From Fidelibacterota bacterium (lineage in GTDB: Bacteria > Bipolaricaulota > Bipolaricaulia > UBA7950 > UBA9294): a stretch of DNA of 15,667 nt. Within the stretch, counting starts at the first letter, position 1; every line of letters starts with the position of its first letter. Made by a program: the position numbers and the translations under genes. The DNA lies in NCBI GenBank assembly GCA_024278395.1, contig JAJRTG010000058.1, positions 1 to 15,667 of the forward strand, given 5' to 3'. Shown one piece after another: positions 6,803-13,795 of this stretch. The notes beneath the pieces were generated by a model. The model did no database searches, was not told the origin of the DNA, and saw nothing but the letters and a program-made list of their open reading frames with translations.

Positions 6803-7051
6803 ATGAGCGACATCGCGGAAAGGGTAAAAGCGATCATCTCCGATCAGCTGATGGTGGATCCGGAGGAGATTACGGAGGAATCTTCGTTTGTGGAGGATCT
6901 CGGCGCCGACTCATTGGACACCGTGGAGCTGATCATGGAATTCGAGGACGAGTTCGGGATCGAGATCTCGGATGAGGACGCGGAGAAGATCACCACCGTC
7001 GGGGAAGCGATCGCCTATCTGGAGAAGCTGGTTGAGGAGAAGGAAGAGTAA
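6803..7051 (+). CDS. acpP: Acyl carrier protein
   Basis: An 82-residue, strongly acidic carrier protein. Fatty acyl intermediates are held on a phosphopantetheine arm attached to S37 in the motif GADSLDTVEL. The flanking DLGADS and EDEFGIEI.DEDAEKI are standard AcpP wording. AGGGAGGTG at 6785-6793 gives strong ribosome binding for the ATG at 6803; the ATG at 6795 stops after three codons and is not the start. The gene ends the fab operon, with a Rho-independent terminator 22 nt after its stop codon. fabF, which usually follows acpP, is not here. Confidence 0.97.
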   Translation: MSDIAERVKAIISDQLMVDPEEITEESSFVEDLGADSLDTVELIMEFEDEFGIEISDEDAEKITTVGEAIAYLEKLVEEKEE

Positions 7052-7073
7052 CACGCTTCGGTGGGAGAGGGAG

Positions 7074-7110
7074 GGGGCAAGCGGGGTTTCGGTTGTCCCT
7101 TTTTCTTTTT
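7074..7110 (+). terminator. Rho-independent terminator of the fab operon
   Basis: GGGGCAA (7074-7080) pairs with TTGTCCC (7093-7099), a 7-bp stem with one G-U pair and a 12-nt loop. It is followed directly by TTTTTCTTTTT (7100-7110). It lies just after acpP and before the next ribosome binding site. Confidence 0.75.
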
Positions 7111-7134
7111 CCGGGAGGATCTCTATCATTGGGT

Positions 7135-7141
7135 GAGGTGA
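7135..7141 (+). promoter_or_regulatory. Shine-Dalgarno site that fixes the start at 7147
   Basis: GAGGTGA with a 5-nt spacer selects the ATG at 7147. The longer frame back to a TTG at 7093 would begin inside the terminator stem and is unlikely. Confidence 0.75.
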
Positions 7142-7146
7142 TCCGG

Positions 7147-7632
7147 ATGAGAGAAGGCGAGAAACGGGGGAGCATCGGCAGGGAGAACGTGAACCCGTAT
7201 TACGAGGAGGAGAAATACCCGGAGCCGACCGTCTGTCCGCGGTGCGGGCTGATCTACCAGGAGGGGCGGTGGCAACGGGCGGAGACCCCTCCCGACCCCC
7301 GCTCCCATGAGAGCCTGTGCCCGGCCTGCCGACGGGAGGTCGATCGAAATCCGGCGGGGCTGGTCTACCTCAGCGGGGGCTACTTCACCGCTCATCGGGA
7401 TGAGATCCTGAACCTTGCACGCAACCAGGAGGACGCCGCAGGCTCGACCCGGCCGCTGCAGCGGATCATGTGGATCGATGACCGCGGCGACGGAGTGGAG
7501 ATAGCGACCACGAGCCCCCACCTGGCCACCCGGATAGCCAAGGCGGTTGAGAGCGCGTGCAAGGGGACCCTTACGATCAAGCAGACCCCCGAGGAGCCGC
7601 TCGTGCGCTGCTATTGGGAGCGGGATGACTGA
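7147..7632 (+). CDS. BCAM0308-family-like zinc-ribbon protein, function unknown
   Basis: A 161-residue cytosolic protein. Two Cys pairs, C30-P-R-C33 and C58-P-A-C61, form a probable four-Cys zinc ribbon. Around them the phrases EKYPEPTVCP.CG, GRWQ, CPACRR..D..PAG, HRDEIL and PLQRIM followed by a conserved ATT..HLA.RI segment match my recollection of the uncharacterised BCAM0308 family. The second half looks like a small alpha/beta domain, and the end PLVRCYW also recurs in the family. Zinc binding is inferred from the Cys spacing. A nucleic-acid or ribosome link is possible because of the NMD3-like zinc ribbon, but this is speculation. It heads a run of overlapping genes and overlaps the next one by 8 nt. 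No clear promoter is seen upstream. Confidence 0.8.
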   Translation: MREGEKRGSIGRENVNPYYEEEKYPEPTVCPRCGLIYQEGRWQRAETPPDPRSHESLCPACRREVDRNPAGLVYLSGGYFTAHRDEILNLARNQEDAAGSTRPLQRIMWIDDRGDGVEIATTSPHLATRIAKAVESACKGTLTIKQTPEEPLVRCYWERDD

Positions 7633-8233
7633 ACTCAGGGAACAGGCGATCGGGGAGTTCCTCGCGGCCCTCTCCTCCGGGGACCCGACCCCGGGCGGAG
7701 GGAGCGTCGCCGCCCTCTCCGGGGCGCTCTCCGCGGCGCTCGGGTGCATGGTGTGCGCGATCGCCGGGCGGAAAAAAGGGGGGCAAGAACTGTCCGCGCT
7801 CTCTGAACGCCTGCTTTCACTGCGCGAGAAGCTGTTGGACCTGGCCGGGGAGGATGCGGAGGCGTTCTCCGGGGTGATGGCCGCCTACCGCCTCCCGAGG
7901 GAGGATCCGGAGAGGAGAGAAGCGATTGAAAGAGCGCTTGCGGGTGCGGCCGAGGTCCCGCTGCGGGTGGCCGCGGCCTGCGTGGAGCTCCTTGGTATAT
8001 TGGTCAAACTCGCACCCCGCGCCACCCCCCAGAGCGTGAGCGACGTCGGGGTGGCCGCGCGCCTTGCGGGTGCGGCCGTTGAGTCCGCCCTGCTCAACGT
8101 CACGATCAACCTCGCCTACATGAGGGACCGATCGAGGAAGGAGGCGCTTGTGGAGAGGCGCGACAAGCTGCAGGCAGAAGGGAAAGCGCTCGCGGAACGG
8201 GCGGTGGAAGCGGTGGGACTCCGTCTCCCATGA
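7625..8233 (+). CDS. Cyclodeaminase/cyclohydrolase family protein, FchA-like
   Basis: A 202-residue all-helical protein of the formiminotransferase-cyclodeaminase C-terminal family. Members convert 5-formimino-THF to 5,10-methenyl-THF with ammonia release, or as FchA hydrolyse methenyl-THF to 10-formyl-THF. The signature GEFLAALSSGDPTPGGGSVA covers about residues 10-29, with the PTPGGGS loop at 21-27, and SDVGVAA is at 139-145. The length matches stand-alone FchA (about 205-210). No formiminotransferase domain or other histidine-degradation gene is in the window, which favours a one-carbon (folate) role, possibly with the Wood-Ljungdahl methyl branch; this is inference. The ATG at 7625 overlaps the upstream gene by 8 nt, and its stop overlaps the next start (ATGA). 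Confidence 0.85.
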   Translation: MTELREQAIGEFLAALSSGDPTPGGGSVAALSGALSAALGCMVCAIAGRKKGGQELSALSERLLSLREKLLDLAGEDAEAFSGVMAAYRLPREDPERREAIERALAGAAEVPLRVAAACVELLGILVKLAPRATPQSVSDVGVAARLAGAAVESALLNVTINLAYMRDRSRKEALVERRDKLQAEGKALAERAVEAVGLRLP

Positions 8234-8961
8234 CCCGCGTCGGCCTTGTCTCGGACATCCACGGGAACCTCCCCGCCCTCGATGCGGTCATCGCCGCGCT
8301 GCGGCGGGAGAAGGTCGACCGGATCGTCTCCTGCGGCGATCTCGTCGGTTACGGGCCGTGGCCGCGCGAGGTGATCTCCCGGATCCAAGGGCTCGGAGTG
8401 ACCGGGGTACAGGGGAACCACGACGCCGCTGCCTGCGGTGCGCTCCCCGCGGATCACTTCACCGCGGCGGCGAGGCGGGCGATCGATTGGATCCGGACCC
8501 GCTTGGATCGGGATGAGCTCGGGTACCTGGCCGGACTCCCGCAGACGAGGACCGTGGAGGGGATGAGCGTGGTGCACGGGAGCCTGCGCGGGCCGCTGTG
8601 GGAGTACATCCTCGATCCGTGGACCGCCGGGGAGAGCTTCCGTCTCCTTGAGACCCAAATCGGCCTCTTCGGCCATTCCCACATCCAAGGGGGGTTCATC
8701 GACGGCGGGGGCGGGGTGGAGCCGATCGATCCGCGAAGGGGGGAGGTGGATCTGCTCCCCGGGGTCCGCTACCTGATCAACCCGGGGAGCGTGGGCCAGC
8801 CGCGCGACGGCGATCCCCGTGCCGCGTACGCGATCATCGACCTGGATGAGGAGATGATCATCTATCGCCGTGTTCCCTACGACATCTCCGCGACGCAGCG
8901 GGAGATCCGCCGCGTCGGGCTCCCCCGCGAGCTCGCCGACCGGCTGAGCCTTGGGAGGTGA
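8230..8961 (+). CDS. Calcineurin-like metallophosphoesterase, YfcE/MJ0936 type
   Basis: A 243-residue phosphoesterase with all the metal-binding motifs of the family: D9-x-H11 in SDIHGN, D37 in CGDLVGYGP, GNHD at 62-65, H116 in VHGS, and GHSH at 148-151. The wording of the first half (SDIHGNLPALDAV, GDLVGYGP) and a C-terminal NPGSVGQPRDGDPRA are typical of small cytosolic phosphodiesterases with two metal ions. Family members cleave phosphodiesters such as cyclic nucleotides in vitro, and physiological substrates are usually unknown. The start overlaps the fchA-like stop as ATGA, and the stop sits within the Shine-Dalgarno region of the next gene, so the chain of translational coupling continues. 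Confidence 0.92.
   Translation: MTRVGLVSDIHGNLPALDAVIAALRREKVDRIVSCGDLVGYGPWPREVISRIQGLGVTGVQGNHDAAACGALPADHFTAAARRAIDWIRTRLDRDELGYLAGLPQTRTVEGMSVVHGSLRGPLWEYILDPWTAGESFRLLETQIGLFGHSHIQGGFIDGGGGVEPIDPRRGEVDLLPGVRYLINPGSVGQPRDGDPRAAYAIIDLDEEMIIYRRVPYDISATQREIRRVGLPRELADRLSLGR
8953..8958 (+). promoter_or_regulatory. Shine-Dalgarno site that fixes the start at 8964
   Basis: GGGAGG lies 5 nt before the ATG at 8964 and spans the end of the upstream gene. The alternative GTG at 8958 would overlap this site. Confidence 0.7.
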
Positions 8962-8963
8962 GG

Positions 8964-9734
8964 ATGGAACGGGAGCTTGCCGCAGCGGTCCGCGCGGCGC
9001 GGGCGGCCGGAGCGATCCTCCGGGGGGGAATGCACCTGGAGAAGGGGGCTTCCGCTAAGGCGCACGAGCGCGACCCGGTGACGATCTTCGATCGCCGAAG
9101 CGAGGAGGTGCTCGTCGGGATGCTGCAGAAGGCGTTTCCGCAGTACGGCTTCCTCTCCGAGGAGGGAACCGAGATTAACGGGGATTCCCCCTGCCGCTGG
9201 GTGATCGATCCGCTGGACGGGACGAACAACTTCCTGCGCGGGATCCCGCAGTTCGCGGTCTCGATCGGGCTTGAGTGTTCCAGGAGGACCGAGGTCGCCT
9301 GTATCTACGATCCGATGCGGGACGAGCTCTTCACCGCCCGCCGCGGGGGCGGGGCCTGCCTGAACGGGGAGCCGATCCGGGTGAGCGGGACGACCGCGTT
9401 CAAGGACGCTCTCATCGTGCTCGAGTTCTCATCCTACCCGGGCCGCGCCCTTGAGCTTTACGAGAGGCTACGCCCCCTGATCGGCCCGGTGCGCGGGGTG
9501 CGGGCGTTCGGGTCGGCCTGTCTGAACCTCGCCTACGTGGCGGCAGGGATGGTGGACGGAGCCTGGTTCCTCTCCCTCTCTCCGTGGGACGTCTCCGCTG
9601 GGATCCTGCTCATCGAGGAGGCGGGCGGGCGGGTCACCGATCTTTCCGGTCGCCCGCTCGCGGATCCGCAGACCGGGCTGCTTGCGACGAACGGGCTCCT
9701 CCATCCCGGACTTCTCGAGCTCATTGAAGGGTGA
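8964..9734 (+). CDS. Inositol monophosphatase family protein
   Basis: A 256-residue Mg2+-dependent sugar-phosphate or nucleotide phosphatase. Metal ligands are E67 in SEEG, D82 and D85 in DPLDGTNNF, and D209 in SPWDVSAG; DPVTIFDRRSE at 37-47 is the usual N-terminal motif. Family members act on inositol-1-phosphate, fructose-1,6-bisphosphate, histidinol phosphate or PAP/PAPS, and the sequence does not distinguish them. In anaerobes and thermophiles this family is often SuhB/FBPase-like, but that is only family knowledge. It follows the metallophosphoesterase gene with a 2-nt gap and is followed 4 nt later by the methyltransferase gene. Confidence 0.92.
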   Translation: MERELAAAVRAARAAGAILRGGMHLEKGASAKAHERDPVTIFDRRSEEVLVGMLQKAFPQYGFLSEEGTEINGDSPCRWVIDPLDGTNNFLRGIPQFAVSIGLECSRRTEVACIYDPMRDELFTARRGGGACLNGEPIRVSGTTAFKDALIVLEFSSYPGRALELYERLRPLIGPVRGVRAFGSACLNLAYVAAGMVDGAWFLSLSPWDVSAGILLIEEAGGRVTDLSGRPLADPQTGLLATNGLLHPGLLELIEG

Positions 9735-9738
9735 GAAG

Positions 9739-10629
9739 GTGGGCCTCGAGCGCTACAAGGGGATCGTCCCCGATTGGGAAGGGTTCATCTCCGCGTGCAG
9801 CCGCCCCCTTCCGACGGTCATAAGGACGAATACGATTCGGATCGATCCCTCCGCCCTGCGCGCCCGGTTGGAGCGGAAGGGGTTCTCCCTGACGCCGTAC
9901 CCCGGGATTCCTGAACTGTTCCGGGTTACGGAGAGCTGCGTCACCAAGACGATCGAACACTGGAGCGGGCTCTTCTATTCCCAGGAGGCGGCGCAGGCCC
10001 TCCCGGTGATCGCCCTCTCCCCGCAGCCGGGCGAGACGGTCCTCGACATGTGCGCCGCCCCGGGGGGAAAGACGACCCAGATCGCGGCCGCGATGGAAAA
10101 CCGCGGCCTCCTCGTGGCGAACGAGCCGAACGGGAGGCGGCAGCAGGCCCTCCTTTCCAACCTGAACCGCCTCTCCGTATTGAACGCGTCCGTCACCTCT
10201 TACCGCGGGGAGTCGTTCCCGATGAAGATTAAATTCGATCGGGTGCTGATCGACGCCCCGTGCTCGGCCGAGGGGACGCTGCGCAAGGAGCCCCGCCTGC
10301 GTGAGGGGGCGACGCAGGCGACGATCCGGCGGCTGGCCGGGATCCAACGGCGGTTGATCCTGCACGGCTACGACCTGCTCAAGCCGGGGGGGATCCTCGT
10401 CTATTCGACGTGCACCTTCGCGCCGGAGGAGGACGAGGCGGTGGTTGCGTTCCTCCTCTCCTCCCGCGACGCCCGCCTCGAGGAGCTCGTCCTCCCCATC
10501 CCGCACGCCACCGGGATCACCCACTGGGAAGGTGCGGATCTTCCGGCGGAGCTCTCCCGGTGCGCCCGCATCTACCCGCATCACTTCGACAGCGGAGGTG
10601 GATTCATTGCCCGAATCAGAAAGCCTTAG
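9739..10629 (+). CDS. RsmB/RsmF (NOL1/NOP2/sun) family RNA cytosine-C5 methyltransferase
   Basis: A SAM-dependent enzyme that methylates C5 of cytosine in rRNA or tRNA. SAM motif I is DMCAAPGGKTTQ (103-114), motif IV is DAPCSAEGT (172-180) and motif VI is STCTF (223-227). C225 is the expected catalytic nucleophile and C175 the release cysteine. The GTG at 9739 gives 296 residues with AGGGTGAG upstream; TTG at 9724 is an alternative. At this length only the short N-terminal domain and the Rossmann core are present, without the C-terminal extension of RsmF (about 480 residues in E. coli). That missing part appears as the next, overlapping gene. The target RNA cannot be told from sequence alone. 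Confidence 0.93.
   Translation: MGLERYKGIVPDWEGFISACSRPLPTVIRTNTIRIDPSALRARLERKGFSLTPYPGIPELFRVTESCVTKTIEHWSGLFYSQEAAQALPVIALSPQPGETVLDMCAAPGGKTTQIAAAMENRGLLVANEPNGRRQQALLSNLNRLSVLNASVTSYRGESFPMKIKFDRVLIDAPCSAEGTLRKEPRLREGATQATIRRLAGIQRRLILHGYDLLKPGGILVYSTCTFAPEEDEAVVAFLLSSRDARLEELVLPIPHATGITHWEGADLPAELSRCARIYPHHFDSGGGFIARIRKP
10594..10600 (+). promoter_or_regulatory. Shine-Dalgarno site for the PUA-like gene
   Basis: GGAGGTG lies 6 nt before the TTG at 10607, within the methyltransferase gene. It shows that the PUA-like product is made from its own start rather than by read-through. Confidence 0.75.
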
Positions 10630-11137
10630 GGGGGAGGTTCTCTCCTACTTCGCCGCCCGGTTCGGGGTGGCGGAGGAGACCTTCTCCGGGATCGTTTTCA
10701 TCCCCCGAACGGACGCGATCTGGGCGGCGAGCGCGGTCCCCCCTCCGTCCCTCTCCTCCCCCCGTCCGCCCGGGCTGCGCGCCCTGCGCCGGATGCGGGA
10801 CAGGCTCAAGCCGACGAGCCTGTTCCTGCGCTTCCTCGGGGAGCGGATCACCTCCTCCCGGGTGGAGCTCACCGATCCGGGAGAGCTGCGGACCCTGCTT
10901 TTGGGGGGCGCTCTTCCCACTGATATCAGTCCGGGCTACGTCGCCATCTCCTTCCGCAGGGACGTCATCGGCTGCGGGGCGGTGAGCGGCGGACGGGTGA
11001 AGGCGGTGATCCCGACGGGGAGGAGAAAGGAGTTGCTCGAGGTTCTGGAGGCGGATTGTGATCTTCATCACGGAAATTTGCCACATGATTCTGGTAAGAT
11101 GGTCTTTGATCGAGGGGACAAACAAGTAAGGAGGTAA
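10607..11137 (+). CDS. PUA-like protein resembling the RsmF C-terminal domain
   Basis: A 176-residue protein starting at TTG 10607, 23 nt inside the methyltransferase gene in a different frame. Residues about 10-75 (EVLSYFAARFGV, GIVFIPRTDAIW, LKPTSLFLRFLG) look like a pre-PUA segment. Residues about 85-145 (GYVAISFRRDVIGCGAVSGGRVKAVIPTGRRK) match the RNA-binding PUA-like region that follows the catalytic domain in RsmF/YebU-type methyltransferases, and the stand-alone NOL1/NOP2-associated PUA proteins known mainly from archaea. I infer that it helps the upstream enzyme bind its RNA. The last 30 residues, which include CDLHHGN, look unlike the family and are encoded by less GC-rich DNA. The stop codon lies inside the Shine-Dalgarno site of the next gene. 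Confidence 0.7.
   Translation: MPESESLRGEVLSYFAARFGVAEETFSGIVFIPRTDAIWAASAVPPPSLSSPRPPGLRALRRMRDRLKPTSLFLRFLGERITSSRVELTDPGELRTLLLGGALPTDISPGYVAISFRRDVIGCGAVSGGRVKAVIPTGRRKELLEVLEADCDLHHGNLPHDSGKMVFDRGDKQVRR
11092..11100 (+). promoter_or_regulatory. Possible extended -10 promoter for the vWA-RTX gene
   Basis: TGGTAAGAT fits the extended -10 pattern (TGn followed by a -10-like hexamer) and lies in an unusually AT-rich stretch at the end of the upstream gene. There is no good -35 box. A start near 11107 would give a 33-nt leader. Confidence 0.35.
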
Positions 11138-11139
11138 GG

Positions 11140-13158
11140 ATGCGTGGCATGAGATTAGCAGTGCTGCTCGGTCTTTCGATCGGGCTTCTTGTCTATGGTA
11201 TCGTACAAGCAGCGCCCCAGAACCTGGTCTTGATCCTCGACGCTTCGAACAGCATGAACAAGGCGTTCGGGGCTCAGACGCGGATCGCGGAGGCGAAGGC
11301 GGCTCTGTCCGAGCTCTTGGGAACGCTTCCCGAGGGGGTCAACATCGGGGCGTTCGCCTACGGGCATCGGGTGGCGAAGACCGACCGCGCGGCGAGCTGT
11401 CGCGATATCGAGGAGGTATTCCCGCTTCAGCCCCTGACCTCGGAGCTCCGCGGGCGGATGATCAACGCGCTGAGCGGGATAGAGGCGCAGGGATTGACCC
11501 CGCTCGCCGACGCCCTCGCCCGCGCGGGTGACGCCCTCGTCGAGACCCAGGGGAAGAGGGTTATCCTCCTGCTCACCGACGGGGAGGAGACGTGCGAAGG
11601 CGATCCCATGGCGGTGGCCGAGCGGCTCGGTGCGATGAACCCGCCGGTCGAGCTCGACATCGTCGGAATAGCGGTCGACCCGCAGGTGCGGGACGTCCTG
11701 AGCGCGATGGCGCAGGCGACCGGAGGCCAGTACCGGGACGTCGACCAGGCGGAGGGGCTGTTCTCCGCCCTCCTCGCGGCGATCGCCCCGTCCGAGACCG
11801 TTGAGCCCAAGGTCCCGGCGAGGTACGCGTGCTTCGGGATCACCAACGTGATCAGAGGGACGGACGGGAACGACAACCTGTACGGAACGCCGGGGAACGA
11901 CCTGATCTACGGGTTGGGCGGCGACGACCTGATCATCGGATTCGGCGGCAACGACGTGCTCATCGGCGGGGACGGTAACGACATCATTGAGGGACTGGAC
12001 GGGAATGACCTCCTGATCGGCGGGCGCGGGAACGACACCCTGTTCGGCGGGGCCGGAGACGACCTGATCGTCGGAGGGCCGGGGAACGACTCCCTCGAGG
12101 GCGAGGCCGGTAACGACTGCCTGAACGGCGGGCCCGGCGACGACAAGCTGCTCGGAGGTAGTGGGGACAACCTCCTCTACGGTGGCGGGGGCGACGACGT
12201 CCTCATGCAGGGAGAGACCGCATCGGAGCCGTGCGTTCCCATGTGTCCCCCGGTCTCCTGTTCCCCGTGTCACGCCCAGCACCCGTGCTCGCACTGTCAG
12301 CCGCCGGTTGCGGCGAAGACGGTCGACGAGGGTGCGTCGATCCAACTGCACGGCACCGTCGCCGACGAGGACTGCGGCGTCACGAAGCTCATGTGGCAGG
12401 CGACGGCCGGTACGTTCGACGACCCCACCGTCCTTGATCCCGTCTACACAGCCCCGATGGTGAGCTGCTGTCAGGGCGAGGACGTGACGGTGACCCTCAC
12501 GGCGACGGATAAGTGCGGGGCGAGCTCCTCGGATTCGTTCATCCTGCACGTGCGGAACGTCAACCATCCCCCGGTGGTCGACGCCGGACCGAACGTCACG
12601 GTGGACGAGAACGGGACGATCCAGCTCACCTGCTCCGCGACCGATCCGGACGGGGACGCTCTCACCTACTATTGGACCGTCGAGAACGGGCGCGGAATCC
12701 TGGGCGATCCACGCGTCCTGCACACGACCTACACGGCCCCTGAGGTGAATTCCTGCGACGGTGAGGACGTGGTTCTGACCCTCACGGTCACCGACTCCTG
12801 CGGTGCCTCGAGCACCGACACCCTGACCGTGCACGTACGCAACGTGAATGCTCCCCCGATGGTCCAGCTCGGGCCGGCGTTCGCCATGTCCGAGGGCTCA
12901 AGCAAGCGGCTGGCCGCGGTGGCGAGCGATCCCGAGTGCCAGACGCTCACCTATTACTGGTTCGCGTCCGCCGGGAGCTTAGACGATCCCTTCTCTCCGA
13001 ATCCGGTGTACACCGCGCCGCTCACTGACTCGTGCGACGGAGAGGAAGTGTATATCACCCTCACCGTCACCGATCCGTGCGGAGCGAGTGCGTGTGATTC
13101 GGTGTGCGTACACGTCCAGAACGTGAACGTTCCTCCGCAGGTGAAAGCCGACCCGTAA
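11140..13158 (+). CDS. Exported vWA-RTX-Ig/PKD repeat protein
   Basis: A 672-residue secreted or cell-surface protein. A Sec-type signal peptide occupies about residues 1-25. The vWA domain at about 28-215 has a complete MIDAS: DASNS 34-38, T120 and D147 in TDGEETCEGDP. Thirteen RTX nonapeptides (240-356; G.xGND/GDD pattern), which bind Ca2+ in known families, form a predicted beta-roll. A hinge at 365-386 carries six Cys. Three tandem Ig/PKD-like modules (388-476, 477-571, 572-664) each have paired Cys in S-C-x-G-E and D-x-C-G-A-S. The protein ends with PPQVKADP, the opening of a would-be fourth module. No sortase motif, C-terminal membrane anchor or type I secretion signal is seen. AGGAGGT before the ATG fixes the start. 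A role in Ca2+-dependent adhesion or surface-layer binding is inferred. Confidence 0.93.
   Translation: MRGMRLAVLLGLSIGLLVYGIVQAAPQNLVLILDASNSMNKAFGAQTRIAEAKAALSELLGTLPEGVNIGAFAYGHRVAKTDRAASCRDIEEVFPLQPLTSELRGRMINALSGIEAQGLTPLADALARAGDALVETQGKRVILLLTDGEETCEGDPMAVAERLGAMNPPVELDIVGIAVDPQVRDVLSAMAQATGGQYRDVDQAEGLFSALLAAIAPSETVEPKVPARYACFGITNVIRGTDGNDNLYGTPGNDLIYGLGGDDLIIGFGGNDVLIGGDGNDIIEGLDGNDLLIGGRGNDTLFGGAGDDLIVGGPGNDSLEGEAGNDCLNGGPGDDKLLGGSGDNLLYGGGGDDVLMQGETASEPCVPMCPPVSCSPCHAQHPCSHCQPPVAAKTVDEGASIQLHGTVADEDCGVTKLMWQATAGTFDDPTVLDPVYTAPMVSCCQGEDVTVTLTATDKCGASSSDSFILHVRNVNHPPVVDAGPNVTVDENGTIQLTCSATDPDGDALTYYWTVENGRGILGDPRVLHTTYTAPEVNSCDGEDVVLTLTVTDSCGASSTDTLTVHVRNVNAPPMVQLGPAFAMSEGSSKRLAAVASDPECQTLTYYWFASAGSLDDPFSPNPVYTAPLTDSCDGEEVYITLTVTDPCGASACDSVCVHVQNVNVPPQVKADP
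11857..12207 (+). repeat. RTX array: 13 tandem 27-nt units coding for Ca2+-binding nonapeptides
   Basis: Thirteen in-frame units with no indels (13 x 27 = 351 nt). Gly is fixed at positions 1 and 4, and N/D-D at positions 5-6 in all but unit 12 (D-N). Unit 10 carries a Cys (C327). Confidence 0.92.
12301..13155 (+). repeat. Three Ig/PKD-like module repeats plus an 8-residue fourth start
   Basis: Units at 12301-12567 (89 residues), 12568-12852 (95) and 12853-13131 (93) each begin with PPV or PPM and end in V(R/Q)NVN plus one residue. All share ATAG/VENG..LDDP-like, VYTAP or TYTAP, SC.GE, and T.TD.CGAS motifs. The segment 13132-13155 repeats only the first eight residues and is then followed by a stop. 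Confidence 0.85.
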
Positions 13159-13186
13159 GGGCCGGAAAGACCGGAAGACCGTTGGC

Positions 13187-13226
13187 CGATCCGCTCCGCC
13201 TGTAAGACGGCGGAGCGGATCGTTTT
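13187..13226 (+). terminator. Strong Rho-independent terminator after the vWA-RTX gene
   Basis: CGATCCGCTCCGCC (13187-13200) and GGCGGAGCGGATCG (13209-13222) form a perfect 14-bp stem with an 8-nt loop, followed by TTTT. No T-run follows on the minus strand, so it should stop mainly rightward transcription, although the opposing DUF501 gene ends at its edge. Confidence 0.88.
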
Positions 13227-13795
13227 CAACCGGAGGGAGCCCGCGCTTCGAGGGAAGCGTGCTCATCGCGCTCTGAGCAGATCACTCTGTCCGGCCGGCA
13301 GGCGCGTTGAGGGATCCGGTCGAGCACGATCCGGCCGATCGGGTTTTCCTCCGCCAGGGCGTGGGCGACGTGGAGATGGAGACACTTTATCCGGGAGAAA
13401 TCAGCTATTCCTCCGATACCGCGTCCGGCGAGGGCGTCGAACATTCCCCTCTCTTTCAGGTGCTCACGCTCCCGCCCGCTCAGGAGGGCGAGTCGCTCCT
13501 CGATGTAGGCGCGGTGAGCGCTTAGGAGGCGCGCAGCGAGCCCGGAATCCGTGCGGATCCGCTCCTCCAGCTCGCCGATCGTCCCCCCCGCTTCCAGGCG
13601 GTCGATCTCCTTGCCCAAGAACGGGCAGGTAAGCCAGAACATGGTCGGGAATGGCTTTCCGTCGACGATCGGATGGACGACGATCACCTGCGGATAGCCA
13701 TGCGGGCAGCGGACCGCGATCCCGCGCAGTCCCCGCGGGGCCCGGCCGAGCTGCCGCTCGATGATCCGCCGATCCGTTACCGTTGCCGGTTCCAT
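13226..13795 (-). CDS. DUF501 family protein
   Basis: A 189-residue cytosolic protein of the uncharacterised DUF501 family. Recognised wording: RCPHGYP (29-35), DGKPFPTMFWLTCP (45-58), a single Glu-rich helix, RGIGGI (125-130) and the Cys/His cluster IKCLHLHVAHALA (136-148) with C138, H140, H142 and H145. Further Cys are at 30, 57, 166 and 173, so metal binding is likely but not shown. Family members are often found beside cell-division or phosphatase (Ppx/GppA) genes in other bacteria; here it is the last gene of the lipoate operon, overlapping the ligase-like gene by 19 nt. Ribosome binding is moderate (GGGACGGA). Its role is unknown, and a lipoate link rests on position only. Confidence 0.88.
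   Translation of the reverse strand: MEPATVTDRRIIERQLGRAPRGLRGIAVRCPHGYPQVIVVHPIVDGKPFPTMFWLTCPFLGKEIDRLEAGGTIGELEERIRTDSGLAARLLSAHRAYIEERLALLSGREREHLKERGMFDALAGRGIGGIADFSRIKCLHLHVAHALAEENPIGRIVLDRIPQRACRPDRVICSERDEHASLEARAPSG

Noticed and set aside
7124..7129. TATCAT as a -10 box for the operon at 7147
   Set aside because: There is no acceptable -35 at 16-18 nt, and the start it predicts would fall on the Shine-Dalgarno site.
11155..12834. 559-codon frame antisense to the vWA-RTX gene
   Set aside because: It is the mirror of a repetitive GC-rich coding region. The translation is low-complexity, with Val/Arg/Asp repeats reflecting the RTX units and no ribosome binding site or family match.
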